From positions 7,005,001-7,069,000 of the forward strand of contig NZ_CP109067.1 in NCBI RefSeq assembly GCF_035917335.1: 64,000 bases of DNA. The letters run 5' to 3'. The position numbers and the translations under genes were made by a program. This DNA is from Micromonospora sp. NBC_01813 (GTDB lineage Bacteria; Actinomycetota; Actinomycetes; Mycobacteriales; Micromonosporaceae). Positions 52,722-62,256 of the stretch are shown here, in pieces; positions within the stretch are counted from its first letter, which is position 1, and each line of letters opens with the position of its first letter. Below the pieces are notes generated by a model that worked only from the letters and a program-made list of their open reading frames with translations, did no database searches and was not told the origin of the DNA.

Positions 52722-54728
52722 TTGAGCGACACCACCGACATGACGTCGGATGTCTCCAACGTCGCTGACGACACCACCGCTGCTCCTGCCCGCCGTCGGC
52801 GGTCTGGCACCGGGCTGTCCGCGATGCTTCTGCCGGAGTTGCAGAGCCTCGCCGCGTCGCTCGGCATCTCCGGCACCGCCCGGATGCGCAAGAGCGAGTT
52901 GATCGTCTCGATCACCGAGCGTCAGGCCGGTGGGGGCGCCCCGCGGCCGCGCGCAGAGGTCGCGGCGGCTACCGCACCCCCTCGGGAAGAGGTTCGCGCC
53001 GAGGTGCGCACCGAACCGGAGCGCCGTGACGGCGGGGCCGAGCGGCGCGATGGCGAGCAACTCGCCATCGTCGACGAACCAGCGGCCCGCGAGCGGCCCA
53101 CCCGCCGTGGCCGGTCGAGCCGGGCGGCGCTGGAGTCCCCGGTCGGTGACGCGGAGACGGCGACGACGACCACGGAGTCCGGCGAGCGCGGCGACGGTCG
53201 GGGCGAGCGCCCCACCGAGGGCCGTAGCGGCGACGGCCGTAACGCCGAGGGCCGAAGCGGCGGCGACGGCCGTGGCAGCGAGGGCCGTAACGCTGAGGGC
53301 CGTAACGGGCGTGACCGGGGCGAGCGGGCCGACCGCGGCGACCGCAACAACGACCGGGGCGACCGGTCCGAGCGCGGCGACCGCAACAACGACCGCAACG
53401 ACCGCAACGACCGCAACAACGACCGTGGTCCGCGGGACAGTCGCGACAGCGACGACGGCGACGACGACGGCAGCGGCCGGCGTGGCCGCCGCAGCCGGTT
53501 CCGGGACCGCCGTCGGCGGGGGGACCGCGGTGACGGCGCCGAGACCGGCGGAGGCAGCGGCGGTGGTGGTGGCCGCGAGCCACAGGTCTCCGAGGACGAC
53601 GTGCTCGTGCCGGTCGCCGGCATCCTCGACGTGCTGGACAACTACGCGTTCGTCCGGACCACCGGCTACCTCGCCGGCCCGAACGACGTCTACGTCTCCA
53701 TGTCCCAGGTCAAGAAGCACGGCCTGCGGCGCGGCGACGCGGTCACCGGCGCGGTGCGCGCCTCCCGTGAGGGGGAGCAGCGGCGCGACAAGTACAACCC
53801 GCTGGTCCGGCTGGACACCATCAACGGCATGGAGCCGGACGAGGCCCGCCAGCGGCCCGAGTTCTACAAGCTCACCCCGCTCTACCCGCAGGACCGCCTG
53901 CGGCTGGAGACCGAGCCGCACATCCTCACCACCCGGGTCATCGACCTGGTGATGCCGATCGGCAAGGGGCAGCGGGCCCTGATCGTCTCACCGCCGAAGG
54001 CCGGCAAGACCATGGTGCTGCAGGCGATCGCCAACGCGATCACCCAGAACAATCCCGAGTGCCACCTGATGGTCGTCCTGGTCGACGAGCGGCCCGAAGA
54101 GGTCACCGACATGCAGCGGTCGGTGAAGGGCGAGGTCGTCGCGGCCACCTTCGACCGGCCGCCGCAGGACCACACCACGGTCGCGGAGCTGGCCATCGAG
54201 CGGGCGAAGCGCCTGGTCGAGCTCGGCCACGACGTGGTCGTGCTGCTCGACTCGGTGACCCGACTCGGCCGCTCGTACAACCTGGCCGCACCGGCCAGTG
54301 GGCGGATCATGTCCGGTGGTATCGACTCGACGGCGCTCTACCCGCCGAAGCGGTTCCTCGGCGCGGCCCGCAACATCGAGAACGGCGGCTCGTTGACCAT
54401 CCTCGCCACCGCACTGGTGGAGACCGGATCCATGATGGATACGGTGATCTTCGAGGAGTTCAAGGGCACCGGCAACGCCGAGCTCAAGCTGGACCGCAAG
54501 ATCGCCGACAAGCGGGTCTTCCCGGCGATCGACATCCACCCCTCCGGCACCCGTAAGGAGGAGATCCTGCTCGCGCCGGAGGAGTTGGCGATCACCCACA
54601 AGCTGCGTAAGGTGCTCCACTCGCTGGACTCGCAGGGCGGTCTGGACCTGCTGCTGGACCGACTCAAGCAGAGCCGGACCAACATCGAGTTCCTGATGCA
54701 GATCGCCAAGTCGACACCGGGGGAGTGA
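52722..54728 (+). CDS. rho: Transcription termination factor Rho
   Basis: A 668-residue RNA-dependent ATPase that ends transcription. After a short N-terminal helical Rho-N domain (MLLPELQSLAASLGISGTAR) comes a low-complexity insertion of about 200 residues (about 75-285), rich in Arg/Asp/Asn/Gly (RGDRNNDRGDRSERGD), as in other actinobacterial Rho proteins. The RNA-binding cold-shock-like domain follows (VAGILDVLDNYAFVRTTGYL), then Walker A SPPKAGKT (about 424-431), VVLVDERPEEVTDM and the Q/R loops (SGGIDSTALYPPKRFLGAAR). I chose the TTG at 52722 with AAGGA upstream. Confidence 0.96.
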   Translation: MSDTTDMTSDVSNVADDTTAAPARRRRSGTGLSAMLLPELQSLAASLGISGTARMRKSELIVSITERQAGGGAPRPRAEVAAATAPPREEVRAEVRTEPERRDGGAERRDGEQLAIVDEPAARERPTRRGRSSRAALESPVGDAETATTTTESGERGDGRGERPTEGRSGDGRNAEGRSGGDGRGSEGRNAEGRNGRDRGERADRGDRNNDRGDRSERGDRNNDRNDRNDRNNDRGPRDSRDSDDGDDDGSGRRGRRSRFRDRRRRGDRGDGAETGGGSGGGGGREPQVSEDDVLVPVAGILDVLDNYAFVRTTGYLAGPNDVYVSMSQVKKHGLRRGDAVTGAVRASREGEQRRDKYNPLVRLDTINGMEPDEARQRPEFYKLTPLYPQDRLRLETEPHILTTRVIDLVMPIGKGQRALIVSPPKAGKTMVLQAIANAITQNNPECHLMVVLVDERPEEVTDMQRSVKGEVVAATFDRPPQDHTTVAELAIERAKRLVELGHDVVVLLDSVTRLGRSYNLAAPASGRIMSGGIDSTALYPPKRFLGAARNIENGGSLTILATALVETGSMMDTVIFEEFKGTGNAELKLDRKIADKRVFPAIDIHPSGTRKEEILLAPEELAITHKLRKVLHSLDSQGGLDLLLDRLKQSRTNIEFLMQIAKSTPGE

Positions 54729-54805
54729 CCCGGTGCCGGCGGCCCGACAGTCGGGAATCCGCCGGAACCGCCGGGCGTTGTGCCCGGTGTCGCAGCACGA
54801 CGGGA

Positions 54806-54835
54806 CGCGGCGGGTGATATTGCCTGCCCGCCGCG
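54806..54835 (+). terminator. Hairpin terminator after rho
   Basis: CGCGGCGGG (54806-54814) pairs with CCCGCCGCG (54827-54835) about 80 bp after the rho stop. Confidence 0.6.
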
Positions 54836-54964
54836 ATCCGTCGCCACCACCCATGGCAAACTGGTCAACCGGCCAGGGTTCCGGTTCACGCCCGAGTCGA
54901 CCCGCACACCGGTGCGGGCGATGCTGACGGCGACCCGGCGACCGACGATGAGAGGACCTCACCC

Positions 54965-55189
54965 GTGAAGAAGGACATCCACCCGCAGTACGTGACCACC
55001 GAGGTCACCTGCTCCTGCGGCGCCTCGTTCACCACCCGCAGCACCGCGACCAGCGGCAAGATCCACGCCGAGACCTGCAGCGCTTGCCACCCGTTCTACA
55101 CCGGTAAGCAGCGCGTCCTCGACACCGCGGGCCGGGTGGCCAAGTTCCAGCAGAAGTACGCGAAGGCCCAGGCCAACAAGACCAAGTAG
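54965..55189 (+). CDS. rpmE: 50S ribosomal protein L31
   Basis: A 74-residue ribosomal protein of the zinc-binding type. Zinc ligands are Cys16, Cys18, Cys38 and Cys41 in TCSCGASF and [10 protein letters not shown]. The start is GTG 54965 with GAGGAC upstream. It lies between rho and prfA, as in most actinobacteria. Confidence 0.97.
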   Translation: MKKDIHPQYVTTEVTCSCGASFTTRSTATSGKIHAETCSACHPFYTGKQRVLDTAGRVAKFQQKYAKAQANKTK

Positions 55190-55199
55190 CTGTCCGTAC

Positions 55200-55235
55200 G
55201 ACGCCCGCTCCCGGCCACCGCCGGGGGCGGGCGTC
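55200..55235 (+). terminator. 16-bp hairpin terminator after rpmE
   Basis: Arms 55200-55215 (GACGCCCGCTCCCGGC) and 55220-55235 pair over 16 bp with one G-T wobble and a 4-nt loop, 10 bp after the rpmE stop. Confidence 0.85.
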
Positions 55236-55289
55236 GCGGTGTCTGGGACGGTCTTCCCGCGTCACGCACGGCGGATCAAGGAGTACGGG

Positions 55290-56378
55290 ATGAGCAGCGA
55301 ACGCCTGGCCGGGCTACTCGACGAGTACGCCGAGCTGGAGAAGCAGCTGGCCGACCCGGGCCTGCACGCCGACCAGGCGACCGCCCGCCGCGTCGGCCGC
55401 CGGTTCGCCGAGTTGGCGCCGCTGCACAAGGCCGCCGCTGAGCTCGCCGACGCCCGCGCCGACCTGGTCGCCGCCCGCGAACTCGTGGGTGAGGATCCGG
55501 CGTTCGGCGCCGAGGCCGACGCGATCGCGGCCACCCTGCCGGCGCTGGAGGCCCGCCTCGCCGAGCTGCTGATCCCCCGTGACCCGCACGACGCCAAGGA
55601 CGTCATCGTCGAGATCAAGGCCGGTGAGGGCGGTGCGGAGTCCGCACTGTTCGCCGGCGACCTGCTGCGCATGTACGTGCGGTACGCCGAGCGGCACGGC
55701 TGGCAGACCGAGGTCCTCGACTCGCAGGACTCCGACCTCGGCGGGGTCAAGGACGTCTCCCTCGCGGTCAAGTCGAAGGGCGTGCCGGAGGGCGGCAACG
55801 GCGTCTGGTCCCGGCTCAAGTGGGAAGGCGGCGTACACCGGGTGCAGCGGGTGCCGGTCACCGAATCGCAGGGCCGGATCCACACCAGCGCCGCCGGTGT
55901 GCTGGTGCTGCCCGAAGCCGAGGACGTCGACGTCAGCATCGACCCGAACGACCTGCGCATCGACGTGTTCCGCTCGTCCGGACCCGGCGGCCAGTCGGTC
56001 AACACCACCGACTCGGCGGTACGGATCACCCACCTGCCGACCGGGATCGTGGTGTCCTGCCAGAACGAGAAGAGTCAGCTGCAGAACCGGGAGCAGGCGA
56101 TGCGGATCCTGCGGGCCCGGCTGCTCGTCGCCGCCCAGGAACAGGCCGACGCCGCCGCGTCCGACGTGCGCCGGTCCCAGATCCGCACCGTCGACCGCTC
56201 GGAACGGATCCGCACCTACAACTTTCCCGCGAACCGGATCACCGATCATCGGATCGGCTACACCGCGTACAACCTGGATCTGGCGCTCGGCGGGGAGCTC
56301 GACGGCGTCCTCGACGCGCTGGCCCAGGCGGACCGGGCGGCGCGACTCGCCGGCGACACCGAGCTGACTCGCCGCTGA
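55290..56378 (+). CDS. prfA: Peptide chain release factor 1
   Basis: A 362-residue factor that reads UAA and UAG stop codons. The GGQ motif ([18 protein letters not shown], about residue 232) acts in peptidyl-tRNA hydrolysis, and the codon-recognition tripeptide is PVT in [18 protein letters not shown] 55290 has AAGGAG upstream. In the common order it is followed by prmC, but here a convergent GGDEF gene lies between. Confidence 0.96.
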   Translation: MSSERLAGLLDEYAELEKQLADPGLHADQATARRVGRRFAELAPLHKAAAELADARADLVAARELVGEDPAFGAEADAIAATLPALEARLAELLIPRDPHDAKDVIVEIKAGEGGAESALFAGDLLRMYVRYAERHGWQTEVLDSQDSDLGGVKDVSLAVKSKGVPEGGNGVWSRLKWEGGVHRVQRVPVTESQGRIHTSAAGVLVLPEAEDVDVSIDPNDLRIDVFRSSGPGGQSVNTTDSAVRITHLPTGIVVSCQNEKSQLQNREQAMRILRARLLVAAQEQADAAASDVRRSQIRTVDRSERIRTYNFPANRITDHRIGYTAYNLDLALGGELDGVLDALAQADRAARLAGDTELTRR

Positions 56379-56391
56379 TCGACGACGAAGG

Positions 56392-57948
56392 TCACGCCAC
56401 CGGGTGCGGATGCTCCCGGGCGGCCCGCAGTTGCCGGGCCGCGACGTCGAACGCCCGGCCGAGGGCGTCGCGCAGCGCCGGCCCGGATCCACTGACCTCG
56501 GCGTAGCCGACGCTCACCCCGACCGGGGTGCCCGGCACCAGCGACTCCCACTCCTCGGTGGCGATCGCCGCGCTGATCCGCCGGGCGACGTCCGCGGCCT
56601 CGGCCCGGCCGGCACCGGGCAGCACCACCACGAACTCGTCGCCGCCGTAGCGGGCCACGAAGTCGCCTCGGCGCATCACCCGGTTGATCACACCGGCGAC
56701 GCGCTGCAGCACCAGATCACCGGAGTGGTGACCGTGGACGGCGTTGACCGACTTGAAGCCGTCGAGGTCACAGAGCATCACCACGGCCCGGTCGCCCCGG
56801 GCCGCCATGTCCGACACGTACAGGTCGAGCTGGCGGCGGTTGGCCAGCCCGGTCAGCGGGTCGGTCAGCGCCTCCTCGGTGTACTGGGCGGCGGCGCGGC
56901 GCATCTCCTCGTGGTCCAGCCGGGCGGCGATGCCGTCCATGTACATGTCCCGCAGCCGGTCGTTGCGTTGGGTGGCGAGGCGGAACGCGTACCGGTCGGC
57001 GTCGTGCGCGGCGGCGTGGTCACCGGACCGGGTGTGCGCGACACTGCGCAACCGGGCCGGCTCCGCCGCGCCGAGGGTCTCGGCGGAGACCATGGCCGCG
57101 TTCAGCCGGATCACCGCCTCGGCCGGCCGGTCCGCGGCGATCGCCAGGCAGACCGCGCCGAGCTGACGCAGGTCCCGGGCCCGGGCGCTGTCCCCGCCGT
57201 CGATCATCAACCGGGTCGCCTCCGGCGCGCCGGCCGGCAGCCGGGTCGGCTCGCCCAGCGCCGCGAGCCGGGCCAGGGCGTACCCGTACGCCACCCGGCT
57301 GCTCGGGCGCAGCAGGTCGGTGCGGCCGACCCGCACGAACTTGACCAGGTCGGTGCCGATGTCGCGGAGCACCCGCAGGCAGCCGTCGGTGTCGCCGTGG
57401 TGGTCCAGGGCGACCGCGTTGCGCAGCCGGATGCCCGGCGCGGCGAACGTCTCCTCCGGGATGCCGGTGGCGTTGCCGAGCTGCCGGGCGCGCTCGATCG
57501 CACTCAACGCGTACCCGTGGAAGCTGAGGTAGGAGTAGGCCATCGCCAGGTCGTGCCAGCCCCAGGCGGTCTCCCGGTCGACGTCCGGGGCGGCACCCAG
57601 CGACCGGGAAGCCTGCACCAGGTGGGTCACGCAGCGGTCGAACGCGCCCTGGTGGTGGGCGGCGAGCGCGGCGAGCGCGTGCAGGTGCCCGTGCAGGTAG
57701 GGCTCGTCGACGTCGCGGGCGGCGTCGAACGCCCGATCCACGGCCACCGCGTATTCGGCGGAGCGGCCCAGGTTCAGCAGCGCGGACAGCCGCTGCACCA
57801 GCGCGTCGGCCCGCACGTACGGGTCCCGGCTGTCCTGGATCACCCGCTCGAAGGCGACACAGGCCTCAGCCGAGCGGCTGCTCTCCATCAGCGCCCGAGC
57901 CTGCATCAGGGCCTCGGCCTGGTCGGTGAGCCGGTCGACCCAACCCAC
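56392..57948 (-). CDS. Diguanylate cyclase with TPR-like sensor region
   Basis: A 518-residue cytoplasmic protein. About 360 residues of helical TPR-like repeats precede a GGDEF domain (LTDPLTGLANRRQLDLYVSD onward). The active-site GGDEF is intact at 435-439, and RRGD at 426-429 is a canonical inhibitory I-site five residues upstream, so it should make cyclic di-GMP under product inhibition. The GTG at 57948 has GGGAGG upstream. It lies convergent to prfA and divergent to prmC. Confidence 0.92.
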   Translation of the reverse strand: MGWVDRLTDQAEALMQARALMESSRSAEACVAFERVIQDSRDPYVRADALVQRLSALLNLGRSAEYAVAVDRAFDAARDVDEPYLHGHLHALAALAAHHQGAFDRCVTHLVQASRSLGAAPDVDRETAWGWHDLAMAYSYLSFHGYALSAIERARQLGNATGIPEETFAAPGIRLRNAVALDHHGDTDGCLRVLRDIGTDLVKFVRVGRTDLLRPSSRVAYGYALARLAALGEPTRLPAGAPEATRLMIDGGDSARARDLRQLGAVCLAIAADRPAEAVIRLNAAMVSAETLGAAEPARLRSVAHTRSGDHAAAHDADRYAFRLATQRNDRLRDMYMDGIAARLDHEEMRRAAAQYTEEALTDPLTGLANRRQLDLYVSDMAARGDRAVVMLCDLDGFKSVNAVHGHHSGDLVLQRVAGVINRVMRRGDFVARYGGDEFVVVLPGAGRAEAADVARRISAAIATEEWESLVPGTPVGVSVGYAEVSGSGPALRDALGRAFDVAARQLRAAREHPHPVA

Positions 57949-58054
57949 GCGCAACCTCCCTGGAGCCCGCTGCAACCGTTGCGGAGCACACACATCCGGG
58001 CGTTCGTGCGTACCGCAGTCACACACGTCCGGATGGACGCACCATGATTATGTC

Positions 58055-58951
58055 GTGAACGGCTTGTCAGAAAACACCTCCGGGGCGGCGGATCGGATGC
58101 CGATTTGGGCCGCGTTGGCCGCCGCGACCGCCCAGCTGGCCGGTTGCGGGGTCGTCTCCGCCCGGGTCGACGCGGAGCTGATCGCCGCCTCAGTACTGGG
58201 CATCGCGCGGGGTCGACTCGCGCTGAGCAGCGGCTTCGACGCCACCGGCCGGGCCCGGTTCGGCGAGTTGGTGTCGCGCCGGGCGGCCGGCGAGCCGGTG
58301 CAGCACCTCACCGGATCGGCACCGTTTCGTTATCTGGAACTCGCGGTCGGGCCCGGTGTCTTCGTACCCCGGCCGGAGACCGAGTTGCTCGCCGGTGCCG
58401 GCATCGAGGCGATACGTGAGCAGGTTGCCACCGTCGTCGACCTCTGCAGCGGCAGCGGTGCGGTGGCGCTGGCGGTCGCACACGAGGTGCCGACGGCCCG
58501 GGTGATCGCCGTGGAACGCTCCGCCGAGAGTCTCGACTGGCTACGCCGCAACGCGGGGCGGCGGGCGGCGGCCGGCGACCGGCCGATCGAGGTGGTGCCC
58601 GGCGACGTCACCGACCCCGACCTGCTCGCCGAGCTGACCGGCCAGGTCGACGTGGTGCTGTGCAACCCGCCGTACGTCCCGGACGGCACGCCGGTGCCGC
58701 CGGAGGTCGCCGGGCACGACCCGGTGGAGGCGGTCTTCGGCGGCCCGGACGGCCTCGCCGTCATCCGCCCGGTGGTGTCCCGGGCGGCGGCCCTGCTGCG
58801 CCCCGGCGGGCTGTTCGGGGTCGAACACGACGACAGCCACGCGGACGCCGTCGTCGCCCTGATCGTCGCCGACGGGCGGTTCACCGACGTCGCCGGGCAG
58901 TGCGACCTCGCCGGACGACCCCGCTACGTGACCGCCCACCGGGCCGACTGA
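58055..58951 (+). CDS. prmC: Release factor glutamine methyltransferase
   Basis: A ~298-residue SAM-dependent enzyme that methylates the Gln of the GGQ motif in release factors. The SAM motif VVDLCSGSGAVALAVA and the substrate motif LCNPPYVPDG are clear, with FVPRPETELLAG between the N-terminal helical domain and the Rossmann fold. GTG 58055 is taken as the start, with no good ribosome-binding site; ATG 58097 is the alternative. Its substrate gene prfA is nearby. Confidence 0.93.
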   Translation: MNGLSENTSGAADRMPIWAALAAATAQLAGCGVVSARVDAELIAASVLGIARGRLALSSGFDATGRARFGELVSRRAAGEPVQHLTGSAPFRYLELAVGPGVFVPRPETELLAGAGIEAIREQVATVVDLCSGSGAVALAVAHEVPTARVIAVERSAESLDWLRRNAGRRAAAGDRPIEVVPGDVTDPDLLAELTGQVDVVLCNPPYVPDGTPVPPEVAGHDPVEAVFGGPDGLAVIRPVVSRAAALLRPGGLFGVEHDDSHADAVVALIVADGRFTDVAGQCDLAGRPRYVTAHRAD

Positions 58952-59011
58952 CCGGCGCGACGAGGTGATCGGTGCGGATCACCCGGCGGGCACGTGGCAC
59001 ACTGGCTCACC

Positions 59012-59659
59012 GTGATGCTCTATGACTGCCGGTCCGCCGCCGACCGCGACAAAGGCATCGCCGCGGCGATCGAGGCGGTCAAGAACGGCGAGCTGGTCGT
59101 GCTGCCGACGGACACCGTCTACGGGGTCGGCGCCGACGCCTTCACCGCGTACGCGGTGACCGCCCTGCTCAACGCCAAGGGCCGCGACCGGCAGATGCCG
59201 CCGCCGGTGCTGGTCGGCTCCCGACACACCCTCGACGGACTGGTGCTGATCCTGCCGCAGACCGCCCGCGATCTGGCCGACGCGTTCTGGCCGGGCGCGC
59301 TCACGATGATCGTCGAGCACGCGCCGAGCCTGAACTGGGATCTCGGCGACACCAACGGGACGGTGGCGGTGCGGATGCCGTTGCACCCGGTGGCGCTGGA
59401 GGTGCTGCGGGAGACCGGGCCGATGGCGGTGTCGTCGGCGAACAAGACCGGCCGGCCGGCGGCGGTCACCGCCGCCGAGGCCCGTGACCAGCTCGGCTAC
59501 TCGGTGCGGACCTACCTGGAGGCGGGGCCCTGCCCGGACCCGGTGCCGAGCACCATCGTGGATCTGACCGGGGACGTCCCCCGAGTGGTCCGCGCCGGGG
59601 CGATCCCGATCGAGAAGCTGCGCGACGTGGTGCCGGACATCGTCGGTACGGAGTCCTGA
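59012..59659 (+). CDS. L-threonylcarbamoyladenylate synthase (Sua5/YwlC/YrdC)
   Basis: A 215-residue enzyme for the first step of t6A modification at position 37 of ANN-decoding tRNAs. VVLPTDTVYGVGADAF, NAKGRDRQMPPPVLVGSRHT, FWPGALTMIVEH and VSSANKTGRPA match the YrdC domain. One oddity: the usual K-x-R is seen as AKGRDR with MPPPVLV in place of the more common PLPVHV-type. GTG 59012 and ATG 59015 are both possible starts; a CACACT -10-like box eight bases upstream suggests a leaderless transcript. Confidence 0.93.
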   Translation: MMLYDCRSAADRDKGIAAAIEAVKNGELVVLPTDTVYGVGADAFTAYAVTALLNAKGRDRQMPPPVLVGSRHTLDGLVLILPQTARDLADAFWPGALTMIVEHAPSLNWDLGDTNGTVAVRMPLHPVALEVLRETGPMAVSSANKTGRPAAVTAAEARDQLGYSVRTYLEAGPCPDPVPSTIVDLTGDVPRVVRAGAIPIEKLRDVVPDIVGTES

Positions 59660-60277
59660 GTGCCGCCGTTCACCGTTCTCCACGTCTGCATGGGCAACAT
59701 CTGCCGGTCCCCGATGGCCGAGCGGCTGCTCGTCCTCGCGGTGCGGGAACGCCTGGGCCGGCTCGACCCGGCGACCGAGGTGCCGCCGGTGGAGGAGCTG
59801 CTGCACAGCCACAGCGCCGGCACCGGCGGCTGGCACGCCGGCGAGGAGATGAACCCGCCCGCCGCCCGCCAGGTGATCGCCCGCGGCGGCGAGGTCGACG
59901 GGTTCGCCGCCCGTAAGCTGCGTTCGGACCAGATCGACGCGGCCGACCTGGTGCTCACCGCCACCGCCGACCAGTTGGAGTACGTACTGGCGTTGCGGCC
60001 GGACGCCGCCGACCGCACGTTCGTGCTCGGTGAGTTCGGCCGGTTGCTGCCGGCGGTGGACGCCGGTGCGCTGCCGGCGGCCGCGGCCACCCCGGAGGCC
60101 ATGTACGCCCGGGGGGTGGCGGTGGTCGCGGCGGTCGCGGCGGCCCGCGACGGCTCGGGTCCGCAGCCCGGCGACGACCTGGACGATCCGTGGGGCCGTG
60201 GCGATCACACCTTCGCCCGGGTGGCCGACGAGGTCGAGGAGACGGTGGGGGCGCTCGGCGTGGCGCTGCTGCCCTGA
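59660..60277 (+). CDS. Low-molecular-weight protein tyrosine phosphatase
   Basis: A 205-residue phosphatase. The P-loop C-x5-R-S reads CMGNICRS (Cys10 to Arg16) near the N-terminus, and the acid loop is probably DDLDDPWGRGD near the C-terminus. Length exceeds the ~150-residue family norm because of inserted segments. Its GTG starts directly after the Sua5 stop (TGAGTG), so the two are coupled. The target could be a bacterial tyrosine kinase or polysaccharide export system; none is nearby. Confidence 0.9.
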   Translation: MPPFTVLHVCMGNICRSPMAERLLVLAVRERLGRLDPATEVPPVEELLHSHSAGTGGWHAGEEMNPPAARQVIARGGEVDGFAARKLRSDQIDAADLVLTATADQLEYVLALRPDAADRTFVLGEFGRLLPAVDAGALPAAAATPEAMYARGVAVVAAVAAARDGSGPQPGDDLDDPWGRGDHTFARVADEVEETVGALGVALLP

Positions 60278-60304
60278 ACCGGCACCGACGGAGGCGAGAT
60301 CGCA

Positions 60305-61609
60305 ATGGATTCGGTGGTTCCCCCGTTCTGGGGGCCGGACTTCGACGAGTTGTCGTCGACCGATCCGGAGATCGCCCAGGTGGTGCTCGGTGAGCTCGAT
60401 CGACTGCGCGCAGGTCTGCAGCTGATCGCCAGCGAGAACCTGACCTCACCGGCGGTGCTGGCCGCGCTCGGGTCCACCCTGACCAACAAGTACGCCGAGG
60501 GCTACCCGGGGCGGCGCTACTACGGTGGCTGCGCCCAGGTGGACCAGGCCGAGACGATCGGGCTGAACCGGGCCCGGGAGCTGTTCGGCGCCGAGCACGC
60601 CAACCTTCAGCCGCATTCGGGGGCGTCGGCGAATCTGGCCGCGTACGCCGCCCTGGTGGCACCGGGCGAGAAGGTGCTGGCGATGGAGTTGCCGCACGGC
60701 GGGCATCTGACCCACGGCAGCCGGGTCAACTTCTCCGGCCGCTGGTTCGACGCGGTCGGCTACCCGGTGCGCGCCGACACCGAGCTGATCGACTACGACC
60801 AGGTGCGGGAGCTGGCCCGGCGGCACCGGCCCAAGCTGATCATCTGCGGGGCCACCGCGTACCCGCGCCTGATCGACTTCGCCGCGTTCCGGTCCATCGC
60901 CGACGAGGTCGACGCGTACCTGATGGTCGACGCGGCCCACTTCATCGGGCTGGTCGCCGGCGGGGCGATCCCGTCGCCGGTGCCGTACGCCGACGTGGTC
61001 TGCGCGACGACGCACAAGGTGCTGCGCGGGCCGCGCGGCGGGATGATCCTGTGCCGGGCGGAGTTCGCCGAGCGGATCGACAAGGCCGTCTTCCCGTTCA
61101 CCCAGGGCGGTCCGTTGATGCACGCGGTCGCGGCCAAGGCGGTCGCCCTGCGGGAGGCGGCGCAGCCGGCCTTCGGCGAGTACGCCGCCCAGGTGGTACG
61201 CAACGCGCGGACGCTCGCCGACGGGCTGGCGCAGGCGGGGATGCGGCCGGTGTCCGGCGGCACCGACACCCATCTGGCGCTGATCGACCTGCGCGAGGTC
61301 GGGGTCAGTGGACGCGACGCCGAGGCCCGCTGCGAGCTGGCCCGGATCACGTTGAACAAGAACGCGATCCCGTACGATCCGCAGCCGCCGATGACGGCGT
61401 CCGGGATTCGGGTGGGCACCGGCTGCGTCACCACGCAGGGGATGACCGAGCCGCAGCTGCGGGAGGTCGCGGGGTTGATCGCCCGGGCGGTACGGGCGGA
61501 TCCGGCGACCGTGGCGGGCACCGCCGAGCTGACCGAGATCGCCGGTGCGGTCACCGAACTGGTCGCCGAGTTCCCGGCGTATCCCCGACCCGTGGAGTAC
61601 TCCGGATGA
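60305..61609 (+). CDS. glyA: Serine hydroxymethyltransferase
   Basis: A 434-residue PLP enzyme that interconverts serine and glycine with tetrahydrofolate. The PLP lysine is Lys238 in CATTHKVLRGPRGG; LIASENLTSPAVLAALGSTL and NKYAEGYPGRRYYGGC are hallmark segments. GGAGGCGAG precedes the ATG at 60305. It is 27 bp after the phosphatase gene, and its stop overlaps the next start (ATGA). Confidence 0.96.
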   Translation: MDSVVPPFWGPDFDELSSTDPEIAQVVLGELDRLRAGLQLIASENLTSPAVLAALGSTLTNKYAEGYPGRRYYGGCAQVDQAETIGLNRARELFGAEHANLQPHSGASANLAAYAALVAPGEKVLAMELPHGGHLTHGSRVNFSGRWFDAVGYPVRADTELIDYDQVRELARRHRPKLIICGATAYPRLIDFAAFRSIADEVDAYLMVDAAHFIGLVAGGAIPSPVPYADVVCATTHKVLRGPRGGMILCRAEFAERIDKAVFPFTQGGPLMHAVAAKAVALREAAQPAFGEYAAQVVRNARTLADGLAQAGMRPVSGGTDTHLALIDLREVGVSGRDAEARCELARITLNKNAIPYDPQPPMTASGIRVGTGCVTTQGMTEPQLREVAGLIARAVRADPATVAGTAELTEIAGAVTELVAEFPAYPRPVEYSG

Positions 61610-62007
61610 TGCGTAAGCGGTTGCGGCACCTGCCGCTGCCGATCGGAGTCTCGGTGGTGCTGCTGGCCGGGCTCGCGGTGGTCGGCGGCTGGCGCGACGG
61701 GTCGGCCGGAGCACTCGGGGCGGCCGGTGGGGTCGCGTTGGTGCTGGTGAGCTACGTGCTGTCCAGCGTGGTGCTGGCCTGGGCGGACTCGGTGAATCCC
61801 CGGCTGGTTATGTCGGTCGGTCTGGTGACGTACGCCACAAAATTCTCGCTGTTGGGGCTGGTGGTGTTCGCCGTGGCCGCGCTCGACTGGCCCGGTCAGC
61901 GGATGTTCGCCATCGGCATCATCGTGGGGACGGTGACCTGGGTTACCGCCCAGGCCTGGTGGACTTTCCGGGCCCGCATCCCGTACGTCGAGATCGATCC
62001 CCGCTGA
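61606..62007 (+). CDS. Four-helix membrane protein, AtpI-like
   Basis: A 133-residue protein with about four hydrophobic helices (LPIGVSVVLLAGLAVVGG, then LGAAGGVALVLVSYVLSSVV, LLGLVVFAVAAL and a final helix ending ITAQAWW-like TAQAWWTFRAR). Position just before the ATP synthase operon and the helix pattern resemble ATP synthase subunit I-type proteins that help assemble the c-ring. The start ATG overlaps the glyA stop (ATGA). Family assignment is inference from context. Confidence 0.75.
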   Translation: MMRKRLRHLPLPIGVSVVLLAGLAVVGGWRDGSAGALGAAGGVALVLVSYVLSSVVLAWADSVNPRLVMSVGLVTYATKFSLLGLVVFAVAALDWPGQRMFAIGIIVGTVTWVTAQAWWTFRARIPYVEIDPR

Positions 62008-62256
62008 CCAGTGGTGGGCCGGCGCTACCGCCGTCCACCGGGGTGAGATGTCCTGTTTGTTGATTATTCACCCAGTGTGGCGCTGAGTCGGGTTGAAAAA
62101 GTTGTCTGGGCGCCGCAGGGGGAGTGGATACCCACGCGTGCCGAAGAGGAGTACCGTGGGCACCCATCTGGAGTGCTGCGGCCGGGCCCACACAACGAGG
62201 GTTGTGCGGGGGGTGACGCACAGCCTCTGTCGTTGCCCTGATATGTTTCCGGCGTC
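62008..62256. other. Upstream region of the atp operon
   Basis: About 250 bp, less GC-rich than its surroundings, which probably holds the main atp promoter. A TGATAT -10-like box lies at 62239-62244, and CACAAC-GAGG-GTTGTG (62191-62206) is a perfect 6-bp inverted repeat that could be a regulatory site. Confidence 0.4.

Noticed and set aside
52638-53921. Val/Ala-rich minus-strand frame within rho
   Set aside because: Generated by the repetitive Arg/Asp-rich tract of rho; no start signal and no family similarity.
62008-62256. Riboswitch or small RNA before the atp operon
   Set aside because: Only a short 6-bp inverted repeat and a weak -10 box are visible; no fold typical of a known riboswitch class could be recognised.
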